Of a stretch of 64,000 nt of DNA, positions 16,178-28,506 are shown in pieces. The stretch is taken from NCBI RefSeq assembly GCF_017573545.1, contig NZ_JAGEOK010000010.1, forward strand, positions 62,001 through 126,000, read 5' to 3'. Numbering within the stretch: position 1 is the first letter of the stretch; each line of letters opens with the position of its first letter. The translations under genes were made by a program, and so were the position numbers. Below the pieces are notes generated by a model, which saw nothing but the letters and a program-made list of their open reading frames with translations, did no database searches and was not told where the DNA came from. The DNA is from Actinomadura nitritigenes. Its GTDB lineage: Bacteria > Actinomycetota > Actinomycetes > Streptosporangiales > Streptosporangiaceae.

Positions 16178-17137
16178 CTACGCGGGCTGCTCGACGGTGC
16201 GCAGCGCGCGGCGGAGCGCGCCGAGGCGGTCGGCGGCCATGCGGCGGGAGACGGCCGCGTCCGGGATCAGGCCGGAGCCGTGGAAGGTCCCCGGGTAGTG
16301 GTGCACCTCCGTCCCCACGCCCGCCTGGACGAGCCGCAGCGCGTACGCGAGGCCCTCGTCGCGGAGCGGATCGAACTCGCAGGTGGTGACGTAGGCGGGC
16401 GGCAGGCCGGTGAGGTCCTCGGCGCGGGCGGGCGCCGCGTAGGGGGAGACCCCGGCGGTGCCGCGGACGCCTTCGCCGAGGTAGTAGTCCCAGCTCAGCT
16501 CGGCGTTCGGGCGGTTCCAGATCGGGGTGTCGGCGAACGCGCGCATCGACGGGGTGTCGAGCCGGTCGTCGAGCTCGGGGATGCCGAGGAGCTGGAAGCA
16601 GAGCGCGGGGCCGCCGCGGTCGCGAGCCAGCAGCGCGGTCGCCGCGGACAGGCCGCCGCCGGCGCTCTCGCCGCCGACCGCGAGCCGGCCGGGGTCGATG
16701 CCGAGCCCGGCGGCGTTCGCGGCGGTCCAGGTCAGCGCGCTGTAGCAGTCCTCCAGGCCGGCGGGGAACGGGTGCTCGGGCGCGAGCCGGTACTCCACGG
16801 ACAGCACCACCGCGCCGACCTCGGCGGCGATGCACAGCGCGTCGTCGTGAAAGGCGTCGACGCTGCCGAGGACGAACCCGCCGCCGTGGATGTAGAGCAG
16901 GCCGGGCAGCCGCCCGCCCGCCCCCGCCGGGGTGAAGATCCGCACCGGTACCGCCGGCGCGCCGCCGGGTCCGGGGACGGCGACGTCGCGGACGTCGACC
17001 GGGACGGGCGGCTCGTACCGGGGGCGCGCGTCGAGGAGCCGGTCGTCGGCCTCCCGCATCGCCGCGGGGTCGGTCAGCGTGATCTCGGGGATCATGGAGA
17101 TCCACGGGGCGAGCTCCGGGTCGAAGGCGTACGTCAC
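16178..17137 (-). CDS. Alpha/beta hydrolase, HSL-family esterase
   Basis: This 319-residue esterase of the hormone-sensitive lipase family has the oxyanion motif YIHGGGFVLGS, the nucleophile elbow GGESAGGGLSA (catalytic Ser), an acid in TTCEFDPLRDEG and the His in YPGTFHGSG. It hydrolyses short or medium acyl esters. It is encoded on the opposite strand, 25 bp convergent with the flavoprotein and 122 bp divergent from the PucR-type regulator, which may control it. Nothing indicates secretion, so it probably acts on an intracellular ester or lactone. Confidence 0.93.
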   Translation of the reverse strand: MTYAFDPELAPWISMIPEITLTDPAAMREADDRLLDARPRYEPPVPVDVRDVAVPGPGGAPAVPVRIFTPAGAGGRLPGLLYIHGGGFVLGSVDAFHDDALCIAAEVGAVVLSVEYRLAPEHPFPAGLEDCYSALTWTAANAAGLGIDPGRLAVGGESAGGGLSAATALLARDRGGPALCFQLLGIPELDDRLDTPSMRAFADTPIWNRPNAELSWDYYLGEGVRGTAGVSPYAAPARAEDLTGLPPAYVTTCEFDPLRDEGLAYALRLVQAGVGTEVHHYPGTFHGSGLIPDAAVSRRMAADRLGALRRALRTVEQPA

Positions 17138-17259
17138 GTTCCGGCTCCTCTCGGCGGCTGACCACCAGTTTCGGCGCGATCGGCCGTCCCGCCCAGCCGC
17201 CGACCGGCGGGGATCGCGGACCGGAATCCGCCGATCGTCGGGTGGCGTACGATCCGTCC

Positions 17260-18291
17260 ATGAAGGGGCTGCTCCTGCGGTTGTCGGGGCTCGACGCCGA
17301 CGCGGAGAACGCCGTCCGGGTGATCGGCTTCTTCGACCGGCTGATCGCGGGACGCGCGAGCCCGCAGGCCCTGGTGCGCGCCACCGCGACGCTCGCCGAG
17401 TGCCCCGCCGGGCTGGCCGACCCGGCGCGCGGGATCTCGCTGCGCTCGGAGCCGGGCGCGGCGGCGGGGGAGCGGGCCGTCCGGGAGTTCGCCGAGACCG
17501 GGATCGTGTGGCTGGAGCGGTCCGGCGCGCCGCTGCCGCTGGACGACATCGTGCTGGAACGGTTCGCCTTCGCCGCGACGGTGCTGCTGGAGCGCGAGCG
17601 CGGCGGCCGGGACGACGCCGCGCTGGTGGACCTGGTCGTGGCGGCGGACGCCGCGGAGGCCGAACGGTCCCGCGCGCTGCGGGCGATGCGGTTCGAGCCG
17701 TCCGCGCCGCTGCACGTGCTGGCCGTCGCGGGCGGCGACGCCGCCGCGGTGCTCGGCGTCCTCGGCCGGGACGCGCGCGCCGCGACGCTCGGGCACGTGC
17801 ACGCCGTCCTGGCGCGGGACGTCCCGGCGGACCTGGAGGACCGGACGCCGGACGGGACGCGGATCGGGGTCGGTCCCGCGCTGCCCGGCGCCGAGGCGCC
17901 CGACGCGTGGCGGCTGGCCCGGTCGGCGCTGCGGTTCACGACCCTCGGCGACGGCCTGCCGTCGGTGGTGCGCCACGACCGGCTCGGCGGGCTCGCCGCG
18001 ATCGCCGCGCGGCTGCGTCCGGAGGACATCGCCCTGGTCGCGGACGTGGCGGCGCTCGACCGGCTCGCCGCCGAACCGCACGGCGACGACGTCCTGGCGG
18101 TGCTGGTCGCGTTCTGCGCGACGGGCTCGACCCGCAAGGCCGCCGCCCGCGTGCACCGCCACCACAGCACGATCGCGGCGCGGCTGTCGCACGCGGAACG
18201 GCGCCTCGGATTCTCCTTCCACGCGCCCGGCGGGCGGCTGCGGCTGGACCTGGCGCTGCTGCTGCGCCACCTGAGGGACGAACCGGGCTGA
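17260..18291 (+). CDS. PucR-type transcriptional regulator
   Basis: This protein has a C-terminal PucR-type helix-turn-helix (CATGSTRKAAARVHRHHSTI followed by AARLSHAERRLGF), usual for PucR/CdaR regulators. The remaining 280 residues form a poorly conserved sensory region I cannot assign. ATG 17260 gives 343 residues; a GTG at 17242 is possible, but a -10-like TACGAT at 17248-17253 places the transcription start at the ATG, so I favour a leaderless start. It is divergent from the HSL esterase and precedes the osmoprotectant importer by 141 bp. Either could be its target. Confidence 0.8.
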   Translation: MKGLLLRLSGLDADAENAVRVIGFFDRLIAGRASPQALVRATATLAECPAGLADPARGISLRSEPGAAAGERAVREFAETGIVWLERSGAPLPLDDIVLERFAFAATVLLERERGGRDDAALVDLVVAADAAEAERSRALRAMRFEPSAPLHVLAVAGGDAAAVLGVLGRDARAATLGHVHAVLARDVPADLEDRTPDGTRIGVGPALPGAEAPDAWRLARSALRFTTLGDGLPSVVRHDRLGGLAAIAARLRPEDIALVADVAALDRLAAEPHGDDVLAVLVAFCATGSTRKAAARVHRHHSTIAARLSHAERRLGFSFHAPGGRLRLDLALLLRHLRDEPG

Positions 18292-18432
18292 GTCCCGGTT
18301 AACAGATCTGTGTCCTGACTTTTCTTGCCATATTGATCACCCGTAGGCAGCCTCTTCTGGTATGGGAGACGCCCGCCTGACCGTCCTCGTCCCGGTTCCC
18401 CCGCCCTTACCGCCGAGTGACGGGAGGCGCGC

Positions 18433-19077
18433 GTGAGCTTCTCCGACTACCTCGCCGACCGGTGGCCGACGATCGCGCGGGAGATGGCCGAGCACGCCGA
18501 GGTGGTGCTGATCGCCGTCGGCATCGCCGCGGTGGTCGGGATCGGCCTCGGCATCGCGGTGGAGGGCCGCCCGCGGCTGAGCCGGCTCGCGCTCGGCGTC
18601 ACCGGCACCATGCTGACCGTCCCGTCGCTGGCGCTGTTCGGGCTGCTGATCCCGCTGTTCGGGCTGGGCTTGGCGCCGACGATCACGGCGCTCGTGCTGT
18701 ACGCGGTGTTCCCGATCCTGCGCAACACGATCACCGGGCTGGAGTCGGTGCCGGGCGCGGTCGAGGAGGCGGCCCGCGGGATGGGGATGGGCCGCGCGAG
18801 CCGGCTGCTGCGGATCCGGCTGCCGCTGGCCTGGCCCGTCGTGCTCACCGGCGTCCGGGTCGCCACGATCATGACGGTCGCGATCGCCGCGATCGCCGCC
18901 GCCGTCGCCGGCCCCGGGCTCGGCGAGCTGATCTTCGGGGGGCTGTCGCGGATCGGCGGCGCGAACGCGCTGAACGACACGCTCGCCGGCACGCTCGGCG
19001 TCGCGCTGCTCGCGCTCGCCCTGGACCTGCTGTTCGCCGCCGTGTCGCGGCTGACCACACCGAGGGGCATGCGATGA
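18433..19077 (+). CDS. OpuC-type ABC permease (osmoprotectant)
   Basis: This 214-residue inner-membrane permease has about five transmembrane helices. It shows the EAA-loop segment EEAARGMGMGRASRLLRIRL and the family signature VPSLALFGLLIPLFGLG. It belongs to the OpuBB/OpuCB glycine betaine/carnitine/choline permease family and would form half of the membrane channel, pairing with the permease at 20156. The next gene begins in its stop codon (ATGA), so permease, ATPase, permease and binding protein form one operon. The GTG start follows GGGAGGCGC. Confidence 0.92.
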   Translation: MSFSDYLADRWPTIAREMAEHAEVVLIAVGIAAVVGIGLGIAVEGRPRLSRLALGVTGTMLTVPSLALFGLLIPLFGLGLAPTITALVLYAVFPILRNTITGLESVPGAVEEAARGMGMGRASRLLRIRLPLAWPVVLTGVRVATIMTVAIAAIAAAVAGPGLGELIFGGLSRIGGANALNDTLAGTLGVALLALALDLLFAAVSRLTTPRGMR

Positions 19078-20159
19078 CGGAGATGATCCGGCTCGACGGC
19101 GTCACCAAGCGCTACCCCGGCCAGGACGCGCCGGCCGTCGACGGGCTCACGCTGAGCGTCCGGGAGGGCGAGATCGTCGTGCTGCTCGGGCCGTCGGGCT
19201 GCGGCAAGACGACGACGCTGCGGCTGATCAACCGGCTGATCGAGCCCACCGGGGGGCGCATCTTCCTCGACGGCGAGGACGTCACCCGGGTGAACCCCGA
19301 CGAGCTGCGCCGCCGCATCGGCTACGTCATCCAGCAGGTCGGGCTGTTCCCGCACATGACGATCGCCGGGAACATCGGCCTCATCCCGCGCACGCTCGGC
19401 TGGGACAAGAAGCGCGTCCGCGCCCGCGTCGACGAGCTGCTCGACATGGTCGGCCTGGACCCGGGGACGTACCGGGGCCGCTACCCCAAGGAGCTGTCGG
19501 GCGGGCAGCAGCAGCGGGTCGGGGTGGCGCGCGCGCTCGCCGCCGACCCGCCCGCGATGCTGATGGACGAGCCGTTCGGCGCGCTCGACCCGATCACGCG
19601 GGAGCGGCTGCAGGACGCGTTCCTGGAGCTGCAGGCCCGGATCGGCAAGACGATCGTGCTGGTCACGCACGACCTGACGGAGGCGCTCAAGCTCGGCGAC
19701 CGGATCGCGATGCTCGGCGAGCACGCCCGGCTCGTCCAGTACGACGCGCCCGCGGCGATCCTCGCCGAGCCCGCCGACGCGTTCGTCGCGTCGTTCGTCG
19801 GTGCGGGCGCGGCGATGCGGCGGCTCCGGCTGGTCGAGGTCGGGTCGATCGGGCTGGTGCCGGTCGAGGCGGTCGGCCCCGTGTCGACGAGCGTGCGCGC
19901 GGACCAGAGCCTGTACGAGGCGCTCGACGCGATGCTGCGGGCCGGCGACGAGGGCGCGGTGGTGCTGGACGAGGACGGGCGGCCCGCCGGCGCCGTCTCC
20001 TGGTCGACGATCGTGCGGGAGACGCCGAGCGGCGGCGGGTCACCGCCCGCCGAGGCGTCCGAGGCGTCCGCCGGGCCGCTCGCCGACCCGCCTGCCGGGC
20101 CGCCGTCCGGCGAGCGGCCGCTGACGGAGGCGCCGGGCCGGGAGAGCGGCCGCCGATGA
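19074..20159 (+). CDS. OpuCA-type ABC ATPase
   Basis: This 361-residue ATPase of a quaternary-amine importer has the Walker A motif GPSGCGKTT, the Q-loop IQQVGLFPHMT, the signature LSGGQQQRVGVARAL, Walker B AMLMDEPFGALD and the switch His in VTHDLTEAL. A single CBS-like region follows (about 265-320: VSTSVRADQSLYEALDAMLR), which in this family senses ionic strength. The C-terminal about 40 residues are Pro/Ser/Glu/Gly-rich and probably disordered. It overlaps both flanking permease genes by 4 bp. Confidence 0.93.
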   Translation: MTEMIRLDGVTKRYPGQDAPAVDGLTLSVREGEIVVLLGPSGCGKTTTLRLINRLIEPTGGRIFLDGEDVTRVNPDELRRRIGYVIQQVGLFPHMTIAGNIGLIPRTLGWDKKRVRARVDELLDMVGLDPGTYRGRYPKELSGGQQQRVGVARALAADPPAMLMDEPFGALDPITRERLQDAFLELQARIGKTIVLVTHDLTEALKLGDRIAMLGEHARLVQYDAPAAILAEPADAFVASFVGAGAAMRRLRLVEVGSIGLVPVEAVGPVSTSVRADQSLYEALDAMLRAGDEGAVVLDEDGRPAGAVSWSTIVRETPSGGGSPPAEASEASAGPLADPPAGPPSGERPLTEAPGRESGRR

Positions 20160-20965
20160 GCGTCACCGCGATGCTCGACGGCCGCCCGGACGGCCCGCGC
20201 GGCGACCGGACCGCGCGGGACGAGGCGGCCGGGGACAGGGCTCCCCGCTCCGCCACCGGGATGATCGCGACGCCCGCCGTCCTCGTCCTCGCGACCGCCG
20301 CCCTCTTCGCCTACCTGCACGGGCGGCACCTCGACGCGATCGAGAGGCGCTCGATCAACCGGGACGTGATCACCCAGCGGTTCGTCGAGCACATCGAGCT
20401 GGTGGCGGTGTCGACGGCCCTCGTCCTCGCGATCGCGATCCCGCTCGGCGTGCTGCTCACCCGGCCGGGGCTGCGCCCCCTGGCGGCGCCGTTCCTCGCG
20501 CTGGCGAACGTCGGGCAGGCCGTCCCGTCCATCGGGGTGCTGGTGCTGCTCGCCGTCACGGTCGGCATCGGCTTCCAGAAGGCGGTGATCGCGCTCATCC
20601 TCGTGTCCGCGCTGCCCGTGCTCCGCAACACCATGGTGGGGCTGCGGGGCGTCGACCGGTCGCTGATCGACGCCGGGCGCGGCATCGGGCTGTCCCGGAC
20701 GGCGGTGCTGCTGCGCGTGGAGCTGCCGCTCGCCGTGCCGGTGATCCTCGCCAGCGTCCGCGTCGCGGTGATCCTCAACGTCGGGAGCGCGACGCTCGCC
20801 GCGTTCACCAACGCGGGCGGCCTCGGCGACCTCATCAACACCGGCATCGCGCTGAACCGGACCCCGATCCTGCTCACCGGCAGCGTCCTGACCGCCGTGC
20901 TGGCGATGGCGGCGGACTGGCTCATCGGCATCGTCGAGCACTACCTGCGCCCGCGCGGCATCTGA
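20156..20965 (+). CDS. OpuC-type ABC permease, second subunit
   Basis: This 269-residue permease is homologous to the first one, with the EAA segment DAGRGIGLSRTAVLLRVELP and the family stretch NVGQAVPSIGVLVLLAVTVG. It differs by a charged N-terminal cytoplasmic extension of about 35 residues and a short periplasmic segment (HGRHLDAIERRSINRD) after the first helix, as in OpuCD. It would dimerise with the 18433 permease. The binding-protein gene follows after 21 bp. Confidence 0.91.
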   Translation: MSVTAMLDGRPDGPRGDRTARDEAAGDRAPRSATGMIATPAVLVLATAALFAYLHGRHLDAIERRSINRDVITQRFVEHIELVAVSTALVLAIAIPLGVLLTRPGLRPLAAPFLALANVGQAVPSIGVLVLLAVTVGIGFQKAVIALILVSALPVLRNTMVGLRGVDRSLIDAGRGIGLSRTAVLLRVELPLAVPVILASVRVAVILNVGSATLAAFTNAGGLGDLINTGIALNRTPILLTGSVLTAVLAMAADWLIGIVEHYLRPRGI

Positions 20966-20986
20966 ATCCCCTTGAGGAGAGTCACC

Positions 20987-21943
20987 ATGCGCCTGCTCCC
21001 CCTCGTCGCCTCCGTCGCCGCCGTCGGCCTGACCGCCGGGTGCTTCAGCTCGTCCGGCACCGATGCCAAGGCGGGCAGCCTCGCCAAGGGCAACTCGCTG
21101 AAGGGCGCCACCGTCACGGTCGGCGGCAAGGAGTTCACCGAGCAGCTCGTCCTCTGCCAGATCACGGCGCTGGCGCTGCGGTCGGCGGGCGCGACCGTCA
21201 AGGAGAAGTGCGGGCTGCAGGGCAGCAACACCACGCGCGCCGCGCTGACGTCCGGCAGCATCGACATGTACTGGGAGTACACCGGGACGGCCTGGATCAA
21301 CTACCTGAAGAACACCAAGCCGCTCAACAACCCCACCGAGCAGTACCAGGCCGTCGCGCAGCAGGACCTCGGCAAGAACCACGTGAAGTGGCTGGCGGCC
21401 GCGCCCGCCAACAACACCTACGCCATCGCGGTGAAGACGACGACGATGCAGCGGCTCGGCATCACGGACCTGTCCGGTTACGCCAAGCTGGCGCACACCG
21501 ACCCGGCCAAGGCGTCCACCTGCGTGGCCAGCGAGTTCGCCGGGCGCAGCGACGGCTGGCCGGGGTTGCAGAAGGCGTACGGGTTCACGCTGCCCAAGTC
21601 GTCGGTCGCGACCCTCGCCGAGGGAGCCATCTACGACGCCATCGGCAAGGGCAAGCCGTGCGACTTCGGGGAGGTCGCGACCACCGACGGCCGCATCAAG
21701 GCGCTCGGCCTCACCTCGATCCCCGACGACAGGAAGTTCTTCCCCGTCTACAACCCCGCGCTGACGGTGCGCGACGCGGTCGACAAGGACCACCCGGCCA
21801 TCGAGAAGATCATGAACCCGATCGCGGCGGCGCTCACCGACTCCGTCCTGCAGACCCTCAACGGGGAGGTCGACATCCGGGGCAAGGAGCCCACCGACGT
21901 CGCGCAGACCTGGCTGCAGTCGAAGGGGTTCATCGGCAAGTAG
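20987..21943 (+). CDS. Osmoprotectant-binding lipoprotein
   Basis: This 318-residue solute-binding lipoprotein of the OpuAC/ProX-like family starts with a signal peptide ending in the lipobox LTAGC (Cys at about residue 19), so it would be anchored outside the membrane. The mature part begins TVTVGGKEFTEQLVLCQI, a typical start for this family, and includes DMYWEYTGTAWINYL, the conserved ligand-pocket aromatic region. Expected ligands are glycine betaine, choline or carnitine. ATG 20987 follows GAGGAG; an in-frame TTG upstream is less likely. Confidence 0.93.
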   Translation: MRLLPLVASVAAVGLTAGCFSSSGTDAKAGSLAKGNSLKGATVTVGGKEFTEQLVLCQITALALRSAGATVKEKCGLQGSNTTRAALTSGSIDMYWEYTGTAWINYLKNTKPLNNPTEQYQAVAQQDLGKNHVKWLAAAPANNTYAIAVKTTTMQRLGITDLSGYAKLAHTDPAKASTCVASEFAGRSDGWPGLQKAYGFTLPKSSVATLAEGAIYDAIGKGKPCDFGEVATTDGRIKALGLTSIPDDRKFFPVYNPALTVRDAVDKDHPAIEKIMNPIAAALTDSVLQTLNGEVDIRGKEPTDVAQTWLQSKGFIGK

Positions 21944-22004
21944 GGCCTGCCGGAGGACTCTGCCAGGCGGCGGGCCACCGGGCTGTCGGACTTCGTTGTT
22001 CCGC

Positions 22005-22020
22005 CCCGGCGCTCGCCGGG
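22005..22020. terminator. Hairpin after the osmoprotectant operon
   Basis: CCCGGCG and CGCCGGG are perfectly complementary 7-mers separated by 2 bases; in RNA this is a 6-bp stem with a 4-base loop. It lies 62 bp after the binding-protein stop and 49 bp before the MBL gene. No U-run follows, which is common for actinomycete terminators. Confidence 0.45.
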
Positions 22021-22068
22021 CAGGACACCAGGGTGGCCGAGTCCGCTGACCGCGGGGAGGGACCAGGG

Positions 22069-23025
22069 ATGAAACCGTTCGCGTCGTCGGCCGACCTGGC
22101 GGAGAAAGAGCGGAGCCTGGAGGTGCTCGCGGACGGGGTGTACGCGCTCACCGCCGAAGGCGATCCGAACGTCGGCGCGGTCGAGGCCGAGGACTTCGTC
22201 GTGTGCTTCGAGGCGCTCGCCACGCCGGTGGCGGCGCGCGAGTGGCTGTCGATGCTCCGCGAGCACACCGACAAGCCCGTCCGGTACCTGGTGCTGTCGC
22301 ACTACCACGCGGTGCGGGTGCTGGGCGCGAGCGCGTTCGGCGCCGACGTCGTCGTGGCGCACGAGAAGACGCGCGAGCTGGTCGCCGAGCGCGGGCGGCA
22401 GGACTGGGAGTCGGAGCTCGGGCGGATGCCGCGGCTGTTCAAGGAGCCGGCGTCGATCCCCGGCCTGACGTGGCCGACGGCGACGTTCAGCGACCGGTTC
22501 ACGATCCAGCTCGGCGGCGACCGCGGCGAGCTGGTGCTCCGGTACTGCGGGCGCGGGCACACCGAGGGCGACATCGTCGCGTGGCTGCCGAGGCAGGGGG
22601 TGCTGTTCGCCGGTGACCTCGTGGAGGCGCAGGCGGCGCTCTACACCGGGGACGCCTTCCACCGGGACTGGGCGTCGGGGACGCTGGACCGGGTCGCGGC
22701 CCTCGGCGCCGAGGCGCTGGTGGGCGGCCGCGGCGCGGTGGCGGCCGGCCGGGAGGCGGTGGACGCGGCGATCGGGCAGACACGGCACTTCCTGCAGGTG
22801 ATGATCCGCGAGGTGACGGCCGTGCAGGGGCGCGGCGGGACGCTGAAGGAGGCGTTCGAGGCGGTCCGCGCCGAGCTGGAGCCGGAGTACGGGCGGTGGC
22901 CGATCTTCGAGCACTGCCTGCCCTTCGACGTGTCCCGGCTGTGGGACGAGCTGTCCGGCGTCGAGCGCCCCGCGATCTGGACCGCCGAGCGCGACCGGGC
23001 CGTCTGGGATGAGCTCCAGGGCTGA
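22069..23025 (+). CDS. MBL-fold protein with altered metal motif
   Basis: This 318-residue protein has the metallo-beta-lactamase fold. The usual THxHxDH signature appears as SHYHAVR: His78 and His80 are kept, but Asp is Val82 and the following His is Arg83. Later ligands look intact: His in GRGHTEGDIVAWLP and Asp in FAGDLVE. This would leave at best one metal site, suggesting altered chemistry. Its gene runs 17 bp into the FAD monooxygenase gene, so the two are translationally coupled, and it may process the monooxygenase product. ATG 22069 follows GGGGAGGGA. Confidence 0.82.
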   Translation: MKPFASSADLAEKERSLEVLADGVYALTAEGDPNVGAVEAEDFVVCFEALATPVAAREWLSMLREHTDKPVRYLVLSHYHAVRVLGASAFGADVVVAHEKTRELVAERGRQDWESELGRMPRLFKEPASIPGLTWPTATFSDRFTIQLGGDRGELVLRYCGRGHTEGDIVAWLPRQGVLFAGDLVEAQAALYTGDAFHRDWASGTLDRVAALGAEALVGGRGAVAAGREAVDAAIGQTRHFLQVMIREVTAVQGRGGTLKEAFEAVRAELEPEYGRWPIFEHCLPFDVSRLWDELSGVERPAIWTAERDRAVWDELQG

Positions 23026-24643
23026 CCCGGCACCGGCCGGGCCCGACGCCCCGTCCGGCGCGCCGGACGCGCCGGTCGTCGTGGCCGGGGCCGGGCCGGT
23101 GGGCCTGGTCGCCGCGCTGCTGCTGGCGAGGGCGGGCGTGCCCGCGACCGTCCTGGAGGCCGCGGACCGGTGCGAGCCGGCCGGGTCCAAGGCGATCTGC
23201 TTCCAGCGCGACGTCCTCGACGTGCTGGACCGCGCCGGCTGCGCCGAGCGGATGATCGCGCGCGGGGTCACCTGGACGACCGGCCGCACCTACTACCGCG
23301 GCACCGAGCTGTTCGCGGTCACGTTCCCCGATGCCGTCCGCGGCGACGTCCCGCCCTGGATCAACATCTCGCAGGCCGAGGTCGAACGGTACCTGCGCGA
23401 CCTGGCGGACGCCGAACCCCTGGTGGACGTCCGGTACGGGCACCGCGTCACCGGCCTGCACCAGGACGAGGACGGGGTGCGGGTCCGCGCGGAGACCCCG
23501 GGCGGCGCGGCCACCGTCGCCGGAAGCCACCTGATCGGGGCCGACGGGCCGCACAGCGCCGTCCGCCGGCTCCTCGGCGTCGGGTTCCCCGGCCGTTCGT
23601 TCGACGACCGGTTCCTCATCTGCGACGTCCGCGCCGACCTGCCGTTCCCGAACGAGCGCCGGTTCTACTTCGACCCCGAATGGAACCCCGGCCGGCAGGT
23701 CCTCGTGCACCAGTGCCCCGACCGGACGTGGCGGATCGACTGGCAGATGCCCGCCGGGTACGACTTCGAGGCCGAGCGCGCCTCCGGGGCCCTGGACGCG
23801 CGCATCCGGGAGATCACTGGCGACGCCCCCTACGAGATCGTGTGGGCGTCGGTGTACCGGTTCCACCAGCGGTGCGCCGAGACGTTCCGCCGCGGCCGGG
23901 CGTTCCTGGCGGGGGACGCGGCGCACCTGTACGCGCCGTTCGGGGCGCGCGGGCTGAACTCCGGCGTCCAGGACGCCGAGAACCTCGCCTGGAAGCTCGC
24001 GTTCGCCCGCCGCGGCCACGGCTCCGAGCTCCTCCTCGCCAGCTACGACACCGAGCGCCGGGCGGCGGCGCGGGAGAACCTCGCGGTCACCACCCGCACG
24101 ATGGAGTTCCTCGTCCCGCACACCGCCGGCGAGAGGGACCGGCGGCTGACCGCGCTGGACGCCGCGCTCACCGACCCCGGCGCGCGCGCCCGCATCGACT
24201 CGGGGAAGCTCGCCGAGCCGTACTGGTACATCGACTCGCCGCTGACCACGCCGCCTCGACGACCCGGATCGGCGCCCGCCGGCGGGTTCCCGCGCGCCGC
24301 CGGGGCCGCCCGCCCGCCGGTCCCCGGCGTCCTCTGCCCCGACGGCCCCTGCGTCGTCGACGGGCGCGCGACCCGGCTGCGGCGGCTGTTCGGCGCGGAG
24401 TTCGTCGCCCTGGCCGCCGCGGGGGAGCGGTGCGACCGGATCCGGGAGTCGGCGGCCGGCGTCCCCCTCGCGGTCCACGCCCTGGACGCCATCGACGCCT
24501 CCGGCGCCGTCCGCGCCGCGCTGCGGGCGGGACCCGACACCGTTCACCTCGTCCGGCCCGACGGCCATCTCGCCGCCGTCCTCCCGGCCTTCGACCCGGG
24601 CGCGTTCACCGCGGCGCTGCTCCGCGCCTGCGGCCGCCCCTGA
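23009..24643 (+). CDS. FAD-dependent aromatic-type monooxygenase
   Basis: This 544-residue class A flavoprotein hydroxylase has the FAD motif VVVAGAGPVGLVAALLLARA, a DG-type motif in LIGADGPHSAVRRLLG and the second FAD contact FLAGDAAHLYAPFGARGLNS. This places it with PheA/TfdB/MhpA-like enzymes, which hydroxylate phenolic or quinoid substrates with NAD(P)H and O2. The C-terminal 140 residues correspond to the thioredoxin-like domain of this group and contain a Pro/Ala-rich linker near residue 415. The start overlaps the MBL gene by 17 bp. Confidence 0.9.
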   Translation: MSSRADPAPAGPDAPSGAPDAPVVVAGAGPVGLVAALLLARAGVPATVLEAADRCEPAGSKAICFQRDVLDVLDRAGCAERMIARGVTWTTGRTYYRGTELFAVTFPDAVRGDVPPWINISQAEVERYLRDLADAEPLVDVRYGHRVTGLHQDEDGVRVRAETPGGAATVAGSHLIGADGPHSAVRRLLGVGFPGRSFDDRFLICDVRADLPFPNERRFYFDPEWNPGRQVLVHQCPDRTWRIDWQMPAGYDFEAERASGALDARIREITGDAPYEIVWASVYRFHQRCAETFRRGRAFLAGDAAHLYAPFGARGLNSGVQDAENLAWKLAFARRGHGSELLLASYDTERRAAARENLAVTTRTMEFLVPHTAGERDRRLTALDAALTDPGARARIDSGKLAEPYWYIDSPLTTPPRRPGSAPAGGFPRAAGAARPPVPGVLCPDGPCVVDGRATRLRRLFGAEFVALAAAGERCDRIRESAAGVPLAVHALDAIDASGAVRAALRAGPDTVHLVRPDGHLAAVLPAFDPGAFTAALLRACGRP

Positions 24644-24690
24644 CCGCCCCCGCTCCCGCCTGGGATTGTGCGGGAAAGGGGGACGGGAGT

Positions 24691-24720
24691 TTCACAGGCG
24701 CCGGGTCCATTCGGTAACCT
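24691..24720 (+). promoter_or_regulatory. Putative metH promoter
   Basis: TTCACA (24691-24696) and TAACCT (24715-24720) are separated by 18 bp. The predicted transcript would begin near 24727, immediately before the SAH riboswitch aptamer. This placement supports the call more than the moderate match to consensus. Confidence 0.45.
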
Positions 24721-24727
24721 CGGACTC

Positions 24728-24803
24728 GGGCCGAGAGGCGCTGCAACGGACGCGCGGGCGTCCGCCACGCTCGGCCCTGGACCGGAACACGCAAGGGCGC
24801 CTC
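24728..24803 (+). promoter_or_regulatory. S-adenosylhomocysteine (SAH) riboswitch
   Basis: The leader has the architecture of the ahcY-motif SAH riboswitch. P1 pairs GGGCCGAG (24728-24735) with CTCGGCCC (24770-24777). The conserved core GCGCTGCAAC follows the 5' arm, and CCACG precedes the 3' arm, close to the consensus CCAGG. A P2 hairpin forms from CGGACGC and GCGTCCG (24747-24764). The defining pseudoknot pairs GAGGCGC (24735-24741) with GCGCCTC (24797-24803). It ends 10 bp before the ribosome-binding site GGGAGG (24814-24819) of metH. SAH riboswitches are known to turn on genes that recycle SAH or homocysteine; metH is a known target class. Confidence 0.87.
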
Positions 24804-24825
24804 CCAACGACACGGGAGGTGGCTG

Positions 24826-28437
<3,612 letters not shown>

Positions 28438-28506
28438 GCTGCGGCGGCGGCCGCCGCACTGTCCTGAACCGGCCAATTTTCCGCGGCTCGGGAGCGCCTT
28501 TCGTCC

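Noticed and set aside
18302..18311. The palindrome ACAGATCTGT between the PucR gene and the OpuC operon as an operator
   Set aside because: It is short, without a second copy or clear promoter alignment; I could not distinguish it from chance.
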